A DNA stretch of 64,000 bases, from positions 1-64,000 of the forward strand of contig NZ_FOMZ01000009.1 in assembly GCF_900112765.1 (NCBI RefSeq). Reading direction: 5' to 3'. The notes under the pieces were generated by a model that worked only from the letters and a program-made list of their open reading frames with translations, ran no database searches and was not told the DNA's origin. The translations under genes and the position numbers were made by a program. The first letter of the stretch is position 1; each line of letters opens with the position of its first letter. Origin of the DNA: Actinopolyspora alba. Its GTDB lineage: Bacteria > Actinomycetota > Actinomycetes > Mycobacteriales > Pseudonocardiaceae. Positions 54,604 through 63,691 of the stretch are shown here, piece by piece.

Positions 54604-55467
54604 GTGGTGGAACGAGTGGATCCGGCCTCGTTGCGTCGAAGGATCGGGATGAGGTTGCGTCACGCGCGCACGAAGGCGGGCCTGACCACTAACGAAGCTG
54701 CGGCAGAGCTGGGTTGCTCACGCGGGAAGATCAGTCAGATGGAAGCCGGGATGTATCGCTTCCAGCATCGGGACGTGCGCGATCTGCTCAAGTTCTACGG
54801 TGTTCCGCAGGCAGAACGTGATCCTCTGGTTGAGAAGGCAAAGCGATCGGCCGAGCCGAGTTGGTGGTCACCTTACTCCGATGTGGTCGAGGAGTGGTTC
54901 GCGTTCTTCCTCGGGTCGGAGGGTGAGGCGATCCGTGAGTTCAACTATGAGCAGCTCGTCGTTCCCGGTCTGCTGCAAACCCGGGATTACGCGGCGGCTC
55001 TGGCCGAAGCCAGCCGCAGCGTGGCGGCCGAGGACCACCAGGAGGTGGCCAACCTGCGTCTGGAACGGCAGCGGCGACTCGACGACCCTGATCCGCTCGT
55101 GCTGCATGTGGTGCTCGAAGAGTCGGTTCTTTGGCGCCCCATCGGAGGTGTGGGGGTTCTCCGTGCACAGCTTCGACGACTCATCGAGATGAGCGCCTTG
55201 CGGCACGTGGAGATTCAGGTCATGCCTACCGGTGTAGGAGCACACTCCGGTATGGACGGCAAGTTCGTCTTGTTGGAGTTCGCCGAGTTCGGTCCCGGAG
55301 TGTTTCTGGAGAGTCACCCTGTCCTCGGCGCTCGCTACGACTTGGAGGACCCGAAACTCATCGAGACCTACAGCTCGATTGCGAAGGCTCTTCGCGATGA
55401 AGCGCTGGATCAGCGACAATCAGTTGAGCTGATGGAGCATGTGATCGCTGATCTGACGCAGGAGTGA
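54604..55467 (+). CDS. XRE family regulator with DUF5753 domain (module 2)
   Basis: 287 aa. The helix-turn-helix is MRLRHARTKAGLTTNEAAAE and LGCSRGKISQMEAGM; the DUF5753 part has VVPGLLQTRDYAAALAEASR and VLHVVLEESVLWRP. AGGAGG lies five bases before GTG 54604. It is related to the regulator at 34498. Its DUF397 partner follows three bases after the stop. Confidence 0.9.
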   Translation: MVERVDPASLRRRIGMRLRHARTKAGLTTNEAAAELGCSRGKISQMEAGMYRFQHRDVRDLLKFYGVPQAERDPLVEKAKRSAEPSWWSPYSDVVEEWFAFFLGSEGEAIREFNYEQLVVPGLLQTRDYAAALAEASRSVAAEDHQEVANLRLERQRRLDDPDPLVLHVVLEESVLWRPIGGVGVLRAQLRRLIEMSALRHVEIQVMPTGVGAHSGMDGKFVLLEFAEFGPGVFLESHPVLGARYDLEDPKLIETYSSIAKALRDEALDQRQSVELMEHVIADLTQE

Positions 55468-55469
55468 TT

Positions 55470-55655
55470 ATGCGGGACACGTCCGCCGCTCGATGGAAGA
55501 AATCCTCTCGCAGCATGAACCAGGGAGCGTGTGTGGAGGTGGCGTTCGTGGGCGAAGGCCAAGTGATGATGCGGGACTCGAAGGCCCCGGACGCTGGGGT
55601 GCTGGTGGTGGACCGTCGCCGCTGGACCGAGTTCGTGACCAAGCTGTCGGAGTGA
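55470..55655 (+). CDS. DUF397 domain protein (first of two)
   Basis: 61 aa, ARWKKSSRSMNQGACVEVAF then MMRDSKAPDAGVLVVDRRRW. GGAG lies five bases before ATG 55470. A typical partner of the regulator just upstream. Confidence 0.9.
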   Translation: MRDTSAARWKKSSRSMNQGACVEVAFVGEGQVMMRDSKAPDAGVLVVDRRRWTEFVTKLSE

Positions 55656-55814
55656 GTCGCGGAGCGCTTTGTCACCGGTACGGCTGATGACTTCACCAGG
55701 AGCCCGGTGGTACTTGTGAACTCGGGTAGTGCCTCTTGCGCTGCGTTCCGGTTCGGTGAGTCCTGCGGAGCGCTGCCTCTCCTGAACCCGAGCCCTCGCG
55801 ATGTGGTGGCGTCG

Positions 55815-56012
55815 ATGAATGCGATGGAACCGTCCACGAGGTACTGGCGTCGGAGTAGTTACAGCGGCGGCAACGGCAACTGCGTGGAGGTGACTACCTT
55901 GTCCGGTGCGATAGCAGTGCGGGACTCGAAGGCCCCGAACGCCGGGGTGCTGGTGGTTGATCGCCATCGGTGCGCCGAGTTCCTGGCGAGCCTGTCGAGG
56001 TCAGTGCAGTGA
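55815..56012 (+). CDS. DUF397 domain protein (second of two)
   Basis: 65 aa, TRYWRRSSYSGGNGNCVEVT and AIAVRDSKAPNAGVLVVDRH, closely similar to the previous gene (RDSKAP-AGVLVVDR shared), so a local duplication. ATG 55815 is preferred; the longer upstream frame is not conserved. There is no strong ribosome site. Confidence 0.82.
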   Translation: MNAMEPSTRYWRRSSYSGGNGNCVEVTTLSGAIAVRDSKAPNAGVLVVDRHRCAEFLASLSRSVQ

Positions 56013-56134
56013 GGTGGGTCACTGGTCGGGTTTGTCGGTTTGCGGGATGGCGGGCTTGACGGTGGGTTAGGGTGATCGTCCGGTCGGGGTGGCGTGGGTT
56101 GCGGTGAGCTTGTTCGGAGCTGGAAGGGGCTGTG

Positions 56135-56548
56135 ATGGCTGACGAGACCGCTGGGTTCACGGGCGCGAGTGCGGCTCTGGGGGTCATTCGCGAGGAGAAC
56201 TCCTGGATCCAGCAGCAGATCTCGGCGGGGCAGCTGACCATGGAGCCGCAGGCTGCCGACAGTGCCGCTGCTGTGTATGAGCGTGAAGCTTTGGAAGCTG
56301 ATCGGCTCGCTGACTCCGCAACCAGATTGCAACAGGTACCGGGGTTGGGCGACTACCTCTCGGGACAGCAGCTGGCGAACAAGTTCTGGCAGAAGGCAGC
56401 TAACGGTTCCACCGGAGCGGCGGATCTGCTGGGACAGTTCGCGGATGAGCTGCGGCGTAAGGCGGAGCTGTTTCGGCAGGCCAAGCAGCACTACATTGCC
56501 ACCGACGAACAGATCAGTCGAGACTTGAATCGGGGTATGCAGCAGTGA
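56135..56548 (+). CDS. Helical WXG-like protein (module 2)
   Basis: 137 aa. It is the paralogue of the gene at 33240 with long identical runs. GGAAGGGG lies before ATG 56135. No signal peptide. It overlaps the following lipoprotein gene by four bases, as in module 1. Confidence 0.72.
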   Translation: MADETAGFTGASAALGVIREENSWIQQQISAGQLTMEPQAADSAAAVYEREALEADRLADSATRLQQVPGLGDYLSGQQLANKFWQKAANGSTGAADLLGQFADELRRKAELFRQAKQHYIATDEQISRDLNRGMQQ

Positions 56549-57087
56549 ACAGGTTGTCACGGTCTTTGGTGGCCACTGTTGCCGGTGTCGTGTTGCTCGG
56601 TGTGACCGGTTGCTCGCCCGGTGGTCTTGCCGATGATTCATCCGAGACGACTGGTGCCAAGCCTTCTGACGAGGTACTCGCTGGGGTAGATCCATGTGGT
56701 TTGTTGTCGGATGAGGAATTGAAATCATTCGGTTTGGAAACGCAAGGGGGGACCAGGAATGAACTGCCGTGGGCTCCGGGGTGCTACTACGCCGGAGAGC
56801 CGGTTTCTGCTCGGTTGGAAAAGAACACGCGTCAGACTGTGGCTTCCTCGGAGAAGAGATCTACATGGGCCAGGTTCGATCGAACTCAGGTGAACGGCCG
56901 CGATGCTGCGAGTGCTATTCCCAAGGGTGCCACTAAAGCTCGGGCTTGTGTTCTCATGTTCGATGCTGGGCAAGGATTGATCCAGATCCAGACTCGTGAA
57001 ATCCGTCTCCCCGATGACGTCGACGAGTGCGCCAAGGCGTTGGAGATCGCGAAGAAGGTAGAGCCGAACGTTCCGGAACCGGCGTAA
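56545..57087 (+). CDS. DUF3558 family lipoprotein (module 2)
   Basis: 180 aa. The lipobox-like site is VLLGVTGC near residue 23. DUF3558 elements are VDPCGLLSDEELKSFGL, APGCYYAGE and LMFDAGQGLIQIQ, and the end KKVEPNVPEPA is shared with the gene at 33656. It is GTGA-coupled to the helical protein. Likely an extracytoplasmic accessory protein. Confidence 0.85.
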   Translation: MNRLSRSLVATVAGVVLLGVTGCSPGGLADDSSETTGAKPSDEVLAGVDPCGLLSDEELKSFGLETQGGTRNELPWAPGCYYAGEPVSARLEKNTRQTVASSEKRSTWARFDRTQVNGRDAASAIPKGATKARACVLMFDAGQGLIQIQTREIRLPDDVDECAKALEIAKKVEPNVPEPA

Positions 57088-57099
57088 GGGGGCGCTGTC

Positions 57100-58596
57100 A
57101 TGGGATTCGGATCCTGGTTGGACGAGAAGATGGGGTCGGCGGACGAGGCCATCGGCGACGTGATGAAGGACCTTCCCGGGGCCATCAATGACATCCCGGG
57201 AACGGTGCGCGACGACGTCGGCAAGTTGCTCGGCTACGACACGCGTGCCGAGAACCGGCAGCAGGAACAGGCCGAGGCCGCCGAGCAGCAGGGCGAGCAG
57301 CAGCGGCAGGAGCTCGAAGAGCGCAATCGGAAGCTGGACGCCCCGGCCGGGTACGACCCGCCGTCCATCAAGCAGCACGAGAACTGGCAGTCCTACGATC
57401 ACAAGAAGATCTACGACACCAATCAGAACACGCTGAGTCACTCCGATGCGAAGGCAGTGGGCGAGGCCTGGCGCGATATCGGCGACAAGCTGAACGAGCT
57501 CGGTGGAAGGCTGCATGATGACTCCGCCAAGGCGATCGACAGCGGCTGGTCCGGGCAGGCAGCCGAGACGGCCAAGCGGTCCGCGCTGCCACTGGCCACC
57601 TGGGCCAGTGGCAGCGGCGAGTGCTTCCGGATGACCGGTAACAAGATCGAGCAGGCCGGTACGGCAGCGGGCCAGGTCAAGGAGATGGTGCCGCCGCCGC
57701 GCGACTACAACGTGAGTCGGTCCGTGATCGCGGGTATAGCGGGCGGGCCCGGTGGCGCGGGGCAGGACGCGAAGCGCCAGCAGCAGGAACGCCAGCAGGA
57801 GGAGCGCCACGCCCAGGAGACGATGAACCGGGTGCTGAGCGCGACCTACCAGGACGTGGACTCCACCGTTCCCACCTACCGGCAGCTGAACGGCGATCCC
57901 GCCACCCCGCCCTCGACTCCCTCCGGCAACGAACCACCGGCGGTGCCGCCCGCCGTGCCACCGGGGCGTACCGGCCAGGGCAACGTGCCCGGTGGTTATT
58001 CCGGTGCCGGTCCGGCCAACGGCGGTTCCGGCGGGGGCGTTGGATCCGGTTCCGGGGGAACCGGCAACGGCGGTTCACTGCCGGGCCAGAACGGGAGCGG
58101 CTTCGGACCGGGACAGTCCCCGGGCTCGGGTGACTACTCCAACGGATCCGCCGGCAGCGAGTCGGCATGGACCTCCGGACCCGGTGGCTCCGCGACCCCG
58201 GGCGGCCCGGGAGCCGCCGGCGGTACCGGTGCGGGTGGTGGCGCCGGACGAGGCGCGGGCGGCGTCGGAGGTGTCGGCGGAGTCGGCGGCTACGTCGGTG
58301 GGGGAGCGGGTGGCGGAACGCCCTCCACCTCGGGACGTGGCGGCAGCACGCCGGGCTCGGGGGGCCGTGCGGGGAGTTCCCCGGTCCGGGGTGGCTCGTC
58401 GGCCCCCGGAACCGCGGCGACCGGCGCCACCTCGGGGCGTGCCGGAGGCGGACGCGCGCCGATGGCGGGCGCGCCCGGCGGGCGCGGTCAGGGCAGCGAG
58501 GAGGACCAGGAACACGAGCGTCCCAGCTGGCTGGAGGAGTGGGAGGACGTGTGGTTCAACGACATGCCCAGAACCGCCCCACCGGTCATCGAGTGA
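57100..58596 (+). CDS. PPE-like type VII secretion-associated protein with Gly/Pro-rich tail
   Basis: 498 aa. A helical N-terminal half (about 1-230) with LGYDTRAENRQQEQAEAAEQ, WQSYDHKKIYDTNQNTL and DSGWSGQAAETAKRSALPL resembles the PPE/WXG fold. The second half is Gly/Pro/Ser/Ala-rich, disordered and ends in SWLEEWEDVWFNDMPRTAPP, which is likely a folded end. It resembles proteins exported by or tied to ESX systems. It is 12 bases after the DUF3558 gene and is followed by EspG. Confidence 0.75.
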   Translation: MGFGSWLDEKMGSADEAIGDVMKDLPGAINDIPGTVRDDVGKLLGYDTRAENRQQEQAEAAEQQGEQQRQELEERNRKLDAPAGYDPPSIKQHENWQSYDHKKIYDTNQNTLSHSDAKAVGEAWRDIGDKLNELGGRLHDDSAKAIDSGWSGQAAETAKRSALPLATWASGSGECFRMTGNKIEQAGTAAGQVKEMVPPPRDYNVSRSVIAGIAGGPGGAGQDAKRQQQERQQEERHAQETMNRVLSATYQDVDSTVPTYRQLNGDPATPPSTPSGNEPPAVPPAVPPGRTGQGNVPGGYSGAGPANGGSGGGVGSGSGGTGNGGSLPGQNGSGFGPGQSPGSGDYSNGSAGSESAWTSGPGGSATPGGPGAAGGTGAGGGAGRGAGGVGGVGGVGGYVGGGAGGGTPSTSGRGGSTPGSGGRAGSSPVRGGSSAPGTAATGATSGRAGGGRAPMAGAPGGRGQGSEEDQEHERPSWLEEWEDVWFNDMPRTAPPVIE

Positions 58597-58660
58597 CAAC
58601 AGCGACGGTGCGCCCGGACCGCCACGGAATCCGGGCGCACCCTGGCAAGAGAGGAACACC

Positions 58661-59485
58661 GTGGCCGTCTCCGGCCGTTGGCAGCTGCACCCGCTGCACC
58701 TGTACTTCTTGCACAGCTATCTCGGGCTGGACGATCTGACGCTGCCGCTGGAAGTGGAGCCCTTCACCCACACCCGGCAGCAGTTCGCCGAGGTGGGCAA
58801 GCGTGAGTACGAAACCATGCGTTCCGAAGGGCTGATCGTCGACGACGAGGTGGAGCCCGGCCTCGCGCACGCGTTGGCCGTGCTGGCGAAGCCCTACCTG
58901 TGGGTCGACTCGATGTGGTTGCCGAGGTTCGGCGAGCACCCGATGTGGCGCGCGGTCGCCGCGGTGACCGTTGGCAATCGGGTGGTGCTCGGCGTACAAC
59001 CGCCGGGGGAGACCGAACGCTACGGTGGTCCGCTCACCGTCGAACTCCACGACCGAGTGAGCCTGTCCCAGGCGCTGCTGCCCACGCTTCCCCCGGCGCC
59101 GCCCGGTAACCAGGGGCCGGTGCGAGTCCCCGAGAGTTCCTTCCCCAGGCAGGACTCCGAAGCGGACTCCGAGTCGCACGGTTTGCTCCGTCCCGCCGCG
59201 GGTTCCTCCGGTGGTGGCAGCGGCGACCGGCAGTTGGCGCTCTACCGCGCGCTCGGTGCGGCCGAACACCTCCGGGCGGGACAGCTCGCCGCGAACGTCC
59301 GGGACCGCAACGGCCGTGTCACCCGCTCCCGGGTGGTGCGCTGGTTCGACAACGCCGAACCGGACGGACGGTATCTCGACCACAACGAGCGGGGCAACAC
59401 CGGGGAGCGGGTATACGCGCTCACCCCGGTGGACGCGCGGGCACTCGGCGGCAAGATCGAGGAGCTGGTGGCCGAGATCCGGTGA
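58661..59485 (+). CDS. ESX secretion-associated protein, EspG family
   Basis: 274 aa. EspG proteins are cytoplasmic chaperones that bind PE/PPE substrates of type VII secretion. WQLHPLHLYFLHSYLGLDDL opens the domain and MWLPRFGEHPMWRAVAAVTV and YALTPVDARALGGKIEELVA follow; a Ser/Gly linker is at about 160-190. The GTG at 58661 has GAGAGGAACACC before it. Its neighbour is the PPE-like protein, a probable client. Confidence 0.85.
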   Translation: MAVSGRWQLHPLHLYFLHSYLGLDDLTLPLEVEPFTHTRQQFAEVGKREYETMRSEGLIVDDEVEPGLAHALAVLAKPYLWVDSMWLPRFGEHPMWRAVAAVTVGNRVVLGVQPPGETERYGGPLTVELHDRVSLSQALLPTLPPAPPGNQGPVRVPESSFPRQDSEADSESHGLLRPAAGSSGGGSGDRQLALYRALGAAEHLRAGQLAANVRDRNGRVTRSRVVRWFDNAEPDGRYLDHNERGNTGERVYALTPVDARALGGKIEELVAEIR

Positions 59486-59569
59486 GCCGTTCGGCCCCTA
59501 CGAGCCGTCACCACGGGAGTCCTCATCGCTGGAGCCGTGGCCACCGGAGCGCGCGGTGCACGGGTTCGT

Positions 59570-59959
59570 TCAGTGCTTGCCACCAGGTAGCAGCTCGTTG
59601 AGAAACTCGGTCGTCCGGCGGTAGTTCTCGTATGCCTCGGGATCCTCCGGCCCGCCAGCCTCGATCATCTCCTCATAGGCACGTGCCCGGGCGGAGATGG
59701 TGCTGTGCAGCAGCAGCGCCTGCTGACGGAACCCGTCGAGGAGATCACGCAACAGGGTGCTGCCCATGCCGATCTCGTCCAGTCTGTCCAGCTCGGGCTG
59801 TTGCTCCGGGTGCATCCGCTCGGCCAGCAGCCGCCAACCCGCCGAATGGCTGCGCAGCATCTCGCCGTAGTCGCGGTTACCGGCGTCCTGCGCTTCACCG
59901 GCATCGGTACCGGAAGGCGTGATGTCGTCCTGTTCATCCCCACCGGCTGCCTCGTCCAT
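59570..59959 (-). CDS. Protein of unknown function (129 aa)
   Basis: An acidic helical protein: GEMLRSHSAGWRLLAERMHP and TLLRDLLDGFRQQALLLHST, SARARAYEEMIEAGGPEDPE. The N-terminal third is disordered. No membrane or signal segment. Start ATG 59959 is chosen; a longer frame is possible. I do not know the function. Confidence 0.6.
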   Translation of the reverse strand: MDEAAGGDEQDDITPSGTDAGEAQDAGNRDYGEMLRSHSAGWRLLAERMHPEQQPELDRLDEIGMGSTLLRDLLDGFRQQALLLHSTISARARAYEEMIEAGGPEDPEAYENYRRTTEFLNELLPGGKH

Positions 59960-60058
59960 TCCCCGATCGTGCCACGGAATACGGCTGCGCGGCGATCGTG
60001 GTTGTCCGCGAATCCTTCCGCGCTCCGGCCTCGCCATGGTTCGGACGATGAAGCCTCG

Positions 60059-60721
60059 CTACCAGGTGAGGCGTTCGAGCAGTTCCGCGGCCAGTAACAG
60101 GGCCAGTCCGAAACCGGCGCACGGCAGCGCCATCAGCACGATCCTGCCGAACTGCCGCTTCGACACCACCGCCAGCAACAGGATCACCAGCACGACCAGC
60201 ATGGTGCACACCAGAAATACCGGATCGGCGCTGAGCGTGGGATAGAGCTCCCGCGCGGCGTCGCCGAACAACAGCCCGATGGCGGTGGTAGTGGCGATCG
60301 CGGCCGACCAGCCCTCCCGTCCGATGTGTCGGAAGACCGTCCCGCAGGCGACACCCGCCAGTACCGCGACAGCCAGCCAGGCGGCCATTCGTTTCGGATC
60401 GACCGAGTACTCCGCCCCGGCGTACTCCAGCACGTACACCCACTGCTTGCCGAGATAGAACACCAGCACACCGCTAAGCAGCGCGGTCGACGCCCGGCGG
60501 ACCGCCGTTCGCAGCGTGTGCCCCGCAGTGGTCGTCACTCCCAGCACGATCCAGATCAGGAAGCCGTGCGCCAACCACTCCAACCCGGCCACGTAGTAGG
60601 AAACCGCGGCCAACCCGCCGGAGAACATTCCCGACACCACGATTCCCAACTGGACACCCGTCGATTTCGCGAGCGAACGATCGGAATGCGTTTCTTCGCG
60701 TTCCGCGACTGTGGCTGGCAC
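60059..60721 (-). CDS. Polytopic membrane protein of unknown function
   Basis: 220 aa with about six membrane helices (for example VQLGIVVSGMFSGGLAAVSY, GFLIWIVLGVTTTAGHTLRT, AWLAVAVLAGVACGTVF, VFLVCTMLVVLVILLLAVV). GAGAGAG lies before GTG 60721. No catalytic motif is evident. Located between the EspG and WXG-like genes but on the other strand. Confidence 0.7.
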   Translation of the reverse strand: MPATVAEREETHSDRSLAKSTGVQLGIVVSGMFSGGLAAVSYYVAGLEWLAHGFLIWIVLGVTTTAGHTLRTAVRRASTALLSGVLVFYLGKQWVYVLEYAGAEYSVDPKRMAAWLAVAVLAGVACGTVFRHIGREGWSAAIATTTAIGLLFGDAARELYPTLSADPVFLVCTMLVVLVILLLAVVSKRQFGRIVLMALPCAGFGLALLLAAELLERLTW

Positions 60722-61010
60722 TGCTCACTCTCTCGGACGACCGGCACCGAACAGCAACGAATGCTACCGGATAGCGGGAACCGAGGCCGTGACCAGTCAC
60801 TTCCGCGCGGGCGACACGCCGTCGCCGCACGGTCCGGTGTCCGACCGATCGCGCGAGTCCGCCACGGGACAACCGGTAGGCACCCGGCACAGCTCGATCG
60901 CTCCAGTCGCGCGCCGTATGCGATCACTCACTTCGGAGTGACGATCTCGTGGGACGTCGGTAATTTCCCGGGCCGCAACAGCGCTGTGTCGTTTTTCCTG
61001 GGGGCGCGAT

Positions 61011-61331
61011 ATGGGGAGTTCCGCGGGTGGTGGTCGTTACGCCGTCCATCCCGAGGAGTTGACGAAGATCGGCGGGAGATCCGCGGATCTGGGTGAGAGG
61101 TTGCTCGAACTGAAGCGTGCCACGGCCGAGGACTCCGCCGCGGCCGTTCGGACCCACGGTGGCTGGGCGTTCGCGGCCGCGCTGGAACGGGTGCAGTCCA
61201 GCTGTGAGCACAACGTCGAGGGGCTCGGCCGCTGGCTCGACGACATGGGGGACAGGCTGGCGGCCGCGGCCCGGAACTACGAGGAGACCGACGAGTGGGC
61301 GGTCGCGAAGCTCCGAGGGGTGGGTGTCTGA
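61011..61331 (+). CDS. WXG-like protein, type VII secretion target family
   Basis: 106 aa. HPEELTKIGGRSADLGERLL and GWAFAAALERVQSSCEHNVE form the helix-turn-helix pair; the WxF in the middle replaces WxG. These proteins are EspC/DUF2580-like substrates. It ends five bases before the next start, so the two are in one operon. The ATG has only a weak ribosome site. Confidence 0.78.
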   Translation: MGSSAGGGRYAVHPEELTKIGGRSADLGERLLELKRATAEDSAAAVRTHGGWAFAAALERVQSSCEHNVEGLGRWLDDMGDRLAAAARNYEETDEWAVAKLRGVGV

Positions 61332-61336
61332 GCGCC

Positions 61337-63691
61337 GTGGACTACCGACAGCTGACGAAAGCCGAGCCTTCGGCGATCAGCCGAGCCGCCGAGGCGTGGA
61401 GATCGCTGGTCGAGAAGTACGACAAGGTTCTCGGTGACTTCGACGCCGAGGTGCGGGACCCGCTCGACAACGAGGAGGCCTGGCACGGTGAGGCCAAGAA
61501 CGCCGCAACCGGCCACGCCGAGCACATCCGCGAGAAGATGCGCGAGTACCTCGACAGGATCGAGTCGGTCCCCGAGACGCTGGAACGGGCGTCATCCGAG
61601 ATCGAGACCTGCCGGGCGCGCCTGGAGCGGCTGTCCGACGAGATCAACGAGGGCGAGCACTGGACGATCCACCCTGACGGTCGGATCGAATATCCCGATG
61701 ACCAACAGGCCCGCTACGAGTCCTACGCCGCCGAGATCGAAGGGTTGCTGTCCAAGGCGGAACAGGCGGATCAGGACGCGGCAGGCGCGCTCGGCGAAGC
61801 CGACGACTCACTCGGCTATCTCGATGAAGTGCTGCGCGAGGAACGTGCCGAACAGGAACAGGCCGCCAAGCAGGCGGCCAAACTGGCCGCGAAGCCGCCG
61901 GACGAACTGGACTTCGCGGAAGGCGAGCGACTCGCCCGCCTGCTGCGGGAGAACGGGCAGGACCCCGCGTTCGCGGGCGAGTTCCTGGAGCGGGTGCGGC
62001 CGAAGCAGCTGCTCAAGCTGACCGATCACCTGCAGGACATGGGGATGACCCACTGGGACGGCCACCACGGGGAATCCGGCCCGAACCGCTCCGAGCTGAT
62101 CGGCGAGCTGCAGCGGAACCTCGGCGAAACGCTGGCGGCCGGTACGAGTGAGAGCGGCAGACGGTATCTCGGCGAGGACCTGCACGGTGACGGGGCGGGT
62201 GACGAGCTCGAGAACCGTGCCGAGACCTACGGCAAGCGGCTCGTGCGGGCGTCGGAGAACTGGGACACCGGTTTTCTCGGCTTCGGGGACCACGAGGACA
62301 CCGGCTACCGCGCGCTGGGGATGCTGCTGCACAGCGGCGAGTACTCCGCTGACTTCCTGAACCCGGTAGGGGACGCGATGATCGAGTCCGACAAGGAGGA
62401 CACCTTCGACCGCGTCCAGAGCAACGACCTCAACCACGTCGACGATCGCGGCCGAGGCGGTGACCCGCTCGTGGGGCTGATGACGGCGATGGAGCACAGC
62501 CCCGACGCCGCCGGTTCGTTCTTCGACCCCGCGCGGGACACCGGGCACATGAGTTATCTGATCGAGCGGGACTGGCCGGTCGACACCTACGACCACGCCG
62601 AAGGCCCGGGCAGCGACTACACACCCAACGAGCGGGAAAAAGGACTGGGGCACGACGTGCTGGGCAAGGCACTGGAGTCGGCGACCCTCGGCGAGCAGCA
62701 GGGCACCGCGGAAGGGGCCCGCGTGATGTCGGGGTTGGTGCACGAGTTGGCCAACACCGAGCAGTCGATGGAGAACCCCGGCAAGGGAACGGTGCCGGAC
62801 TCGATGCGTGACAGCGTCGGCCGCATGCTCGCGCACAACATGGACGCGGTGCACGACTCCGGGGCCGTGTCCCCCAACAGCAGTGGTTCGCTGGACCTGG
62901 ACGGTGACGACCCGAAGTGGGCGAAGGGCACGACCGGGGAGATGAGTCCCCGGTTCAGCCAGGGCGAGGTGTACAAGGTGATGGGGTCGGCTGCCTACGA
63001 TCCCGAGGCTTACGCGCGGATGCGCGACGCCAACATGGTGCACACCGGACAGCGGCTCGACGAGATCGCGGGCGATGACGGTCGGTCGATGGGTGATCGG
63101 CGGGACCACATGGCAACGGTGGCGAAGGAGTCCGCATCCGTGTTCGGCGCGCTGGACGAGGCGCGTACCTACGCGGTGGACGAGGTCTACGACGGCAAGG
63201 ACGCCGACTACAACGCGAAGATCGACGCGGGCGGCACGCTGGCCTCCTGGGCCGTCACCGGAGCCGGCAGTGCCGTGGCTGGGCCCGCGGGTTCGATCGG
63301 TGGCGCGGCGGGTGGTGAGGCCGTCAACCAGATCACCGAGCAGCTCAAGCAGGACAGCTCCAACATCGTGACCAGGGAAACCGCCGAGATCAAAGAAGAC
63401 GGTCCCAGTGATGCGAGCGACTTGCTGAACCAGTCCTTGTGGCAGCACCGGATGTGGCTGGAGAGTGAGTCGCCGCCGCCCGTCAGTCCCGAGTCACCCG
63501 AGCAGAGCGGCAATCCGCAGCGGATCATCGATTCCGACGGAAAGATGTCGGATGGCTACGAAGATTGGGTAAGACAGGAAAGACCTTACGAAATCGATCA
63601 CAAGGGCGTGCAGAACACTTACCAAGCCGGGGCCGGAATCTACGCCGATGCCACGGGTAACCGCCAGGTACGGGTGAGCGAGACAGAATGA
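61337..63691 (+). CDS. Large protein with WXG-like N-terminus (T7SS-associated, DUF6571-like)
   Basis: 784 aa. Residues 1-190 are coiled-coil rich (VEKYDKVLGDFDAEVRDPL, EAWHGEAKNAATGHAEHIRE, with W-x-G). The rest (about 200-650) resembles the large unknown domain in actinobacterial T7SS loci: LRENGQDPAFAGEFLERVRP and DTGFLGFGDHEDTGYRALGM. A Gly/Ala-rich hydrophobic stretch (VAGPAGSIGGAAGGEAVNQI) and a polar tail end it. It may be a secreted effector or sheath protein. GTG 61337 is preferred. Its end overlaps the next gene by four bases. Confidence 0.7.
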   Translation: MDYRQLTKAEPSAISRAAEAWRSLVEKYDKVLGDFDAEVRDPLDNEEAWHGEAKNAATGHAEHIREKMREYLDRIESVPETLERASSEIETCRARLERLSDEINEGEHWTIHPDGRIEYPDDQQARYESYAAEIEGLLSKAEQADQDAAGALGEADDSLGYLDEVLREERAEQEQAAKQAAKLAAKPPDELDFAEGERLARLLRENGQDPAFAGEFLERVRPKQLLKLTDHLQDMGMTHWDGHHGESGPNRSELIGELQRNLGETLAAGTSESGRRYLGEDLHGDGAGDELENRAETYGKRLVRASENWDTGFLGFGDHEDTGYRALGMLLHSGEYSADFLNPVGDAMIESDKEDTFDRVQSNDLNHVDDRGRGGDPLVGLMTAMEHSPDAAGSFFDPARDTGHMSYLIERDWPVDTYDHAEGPGSDYTPNEREKGLGHDVLGKALESATLGEQQGTAEGARVMSGLVHELANTEQSMENPGKGTVPDSMRDSVGRMLAHNMDAVHDSGAVSPNSSGSLDLDGDDPKWAKGTTGEMSPRFSQGEVYKVMGSAAYDPEAYARMRDANMVHTGQRLDEIAGDDGRSMGDRRDHMATVAKESASVFGALDEARTYAVDEVYDGKDADYNAKIDAGGTLASWAVTGAGSAVAGPAGSIGGAAGGEAVNQITEQLKQDSSNIVTRETAEIKEDGPSDASDLLNQSLWQHRMWLESESPPPVSPESPEQSGNPQRIIDSDGKMSDGYEDWVRQERPYEIDHKGVQNTYQAGAGIYADATGNRQVRVSETE

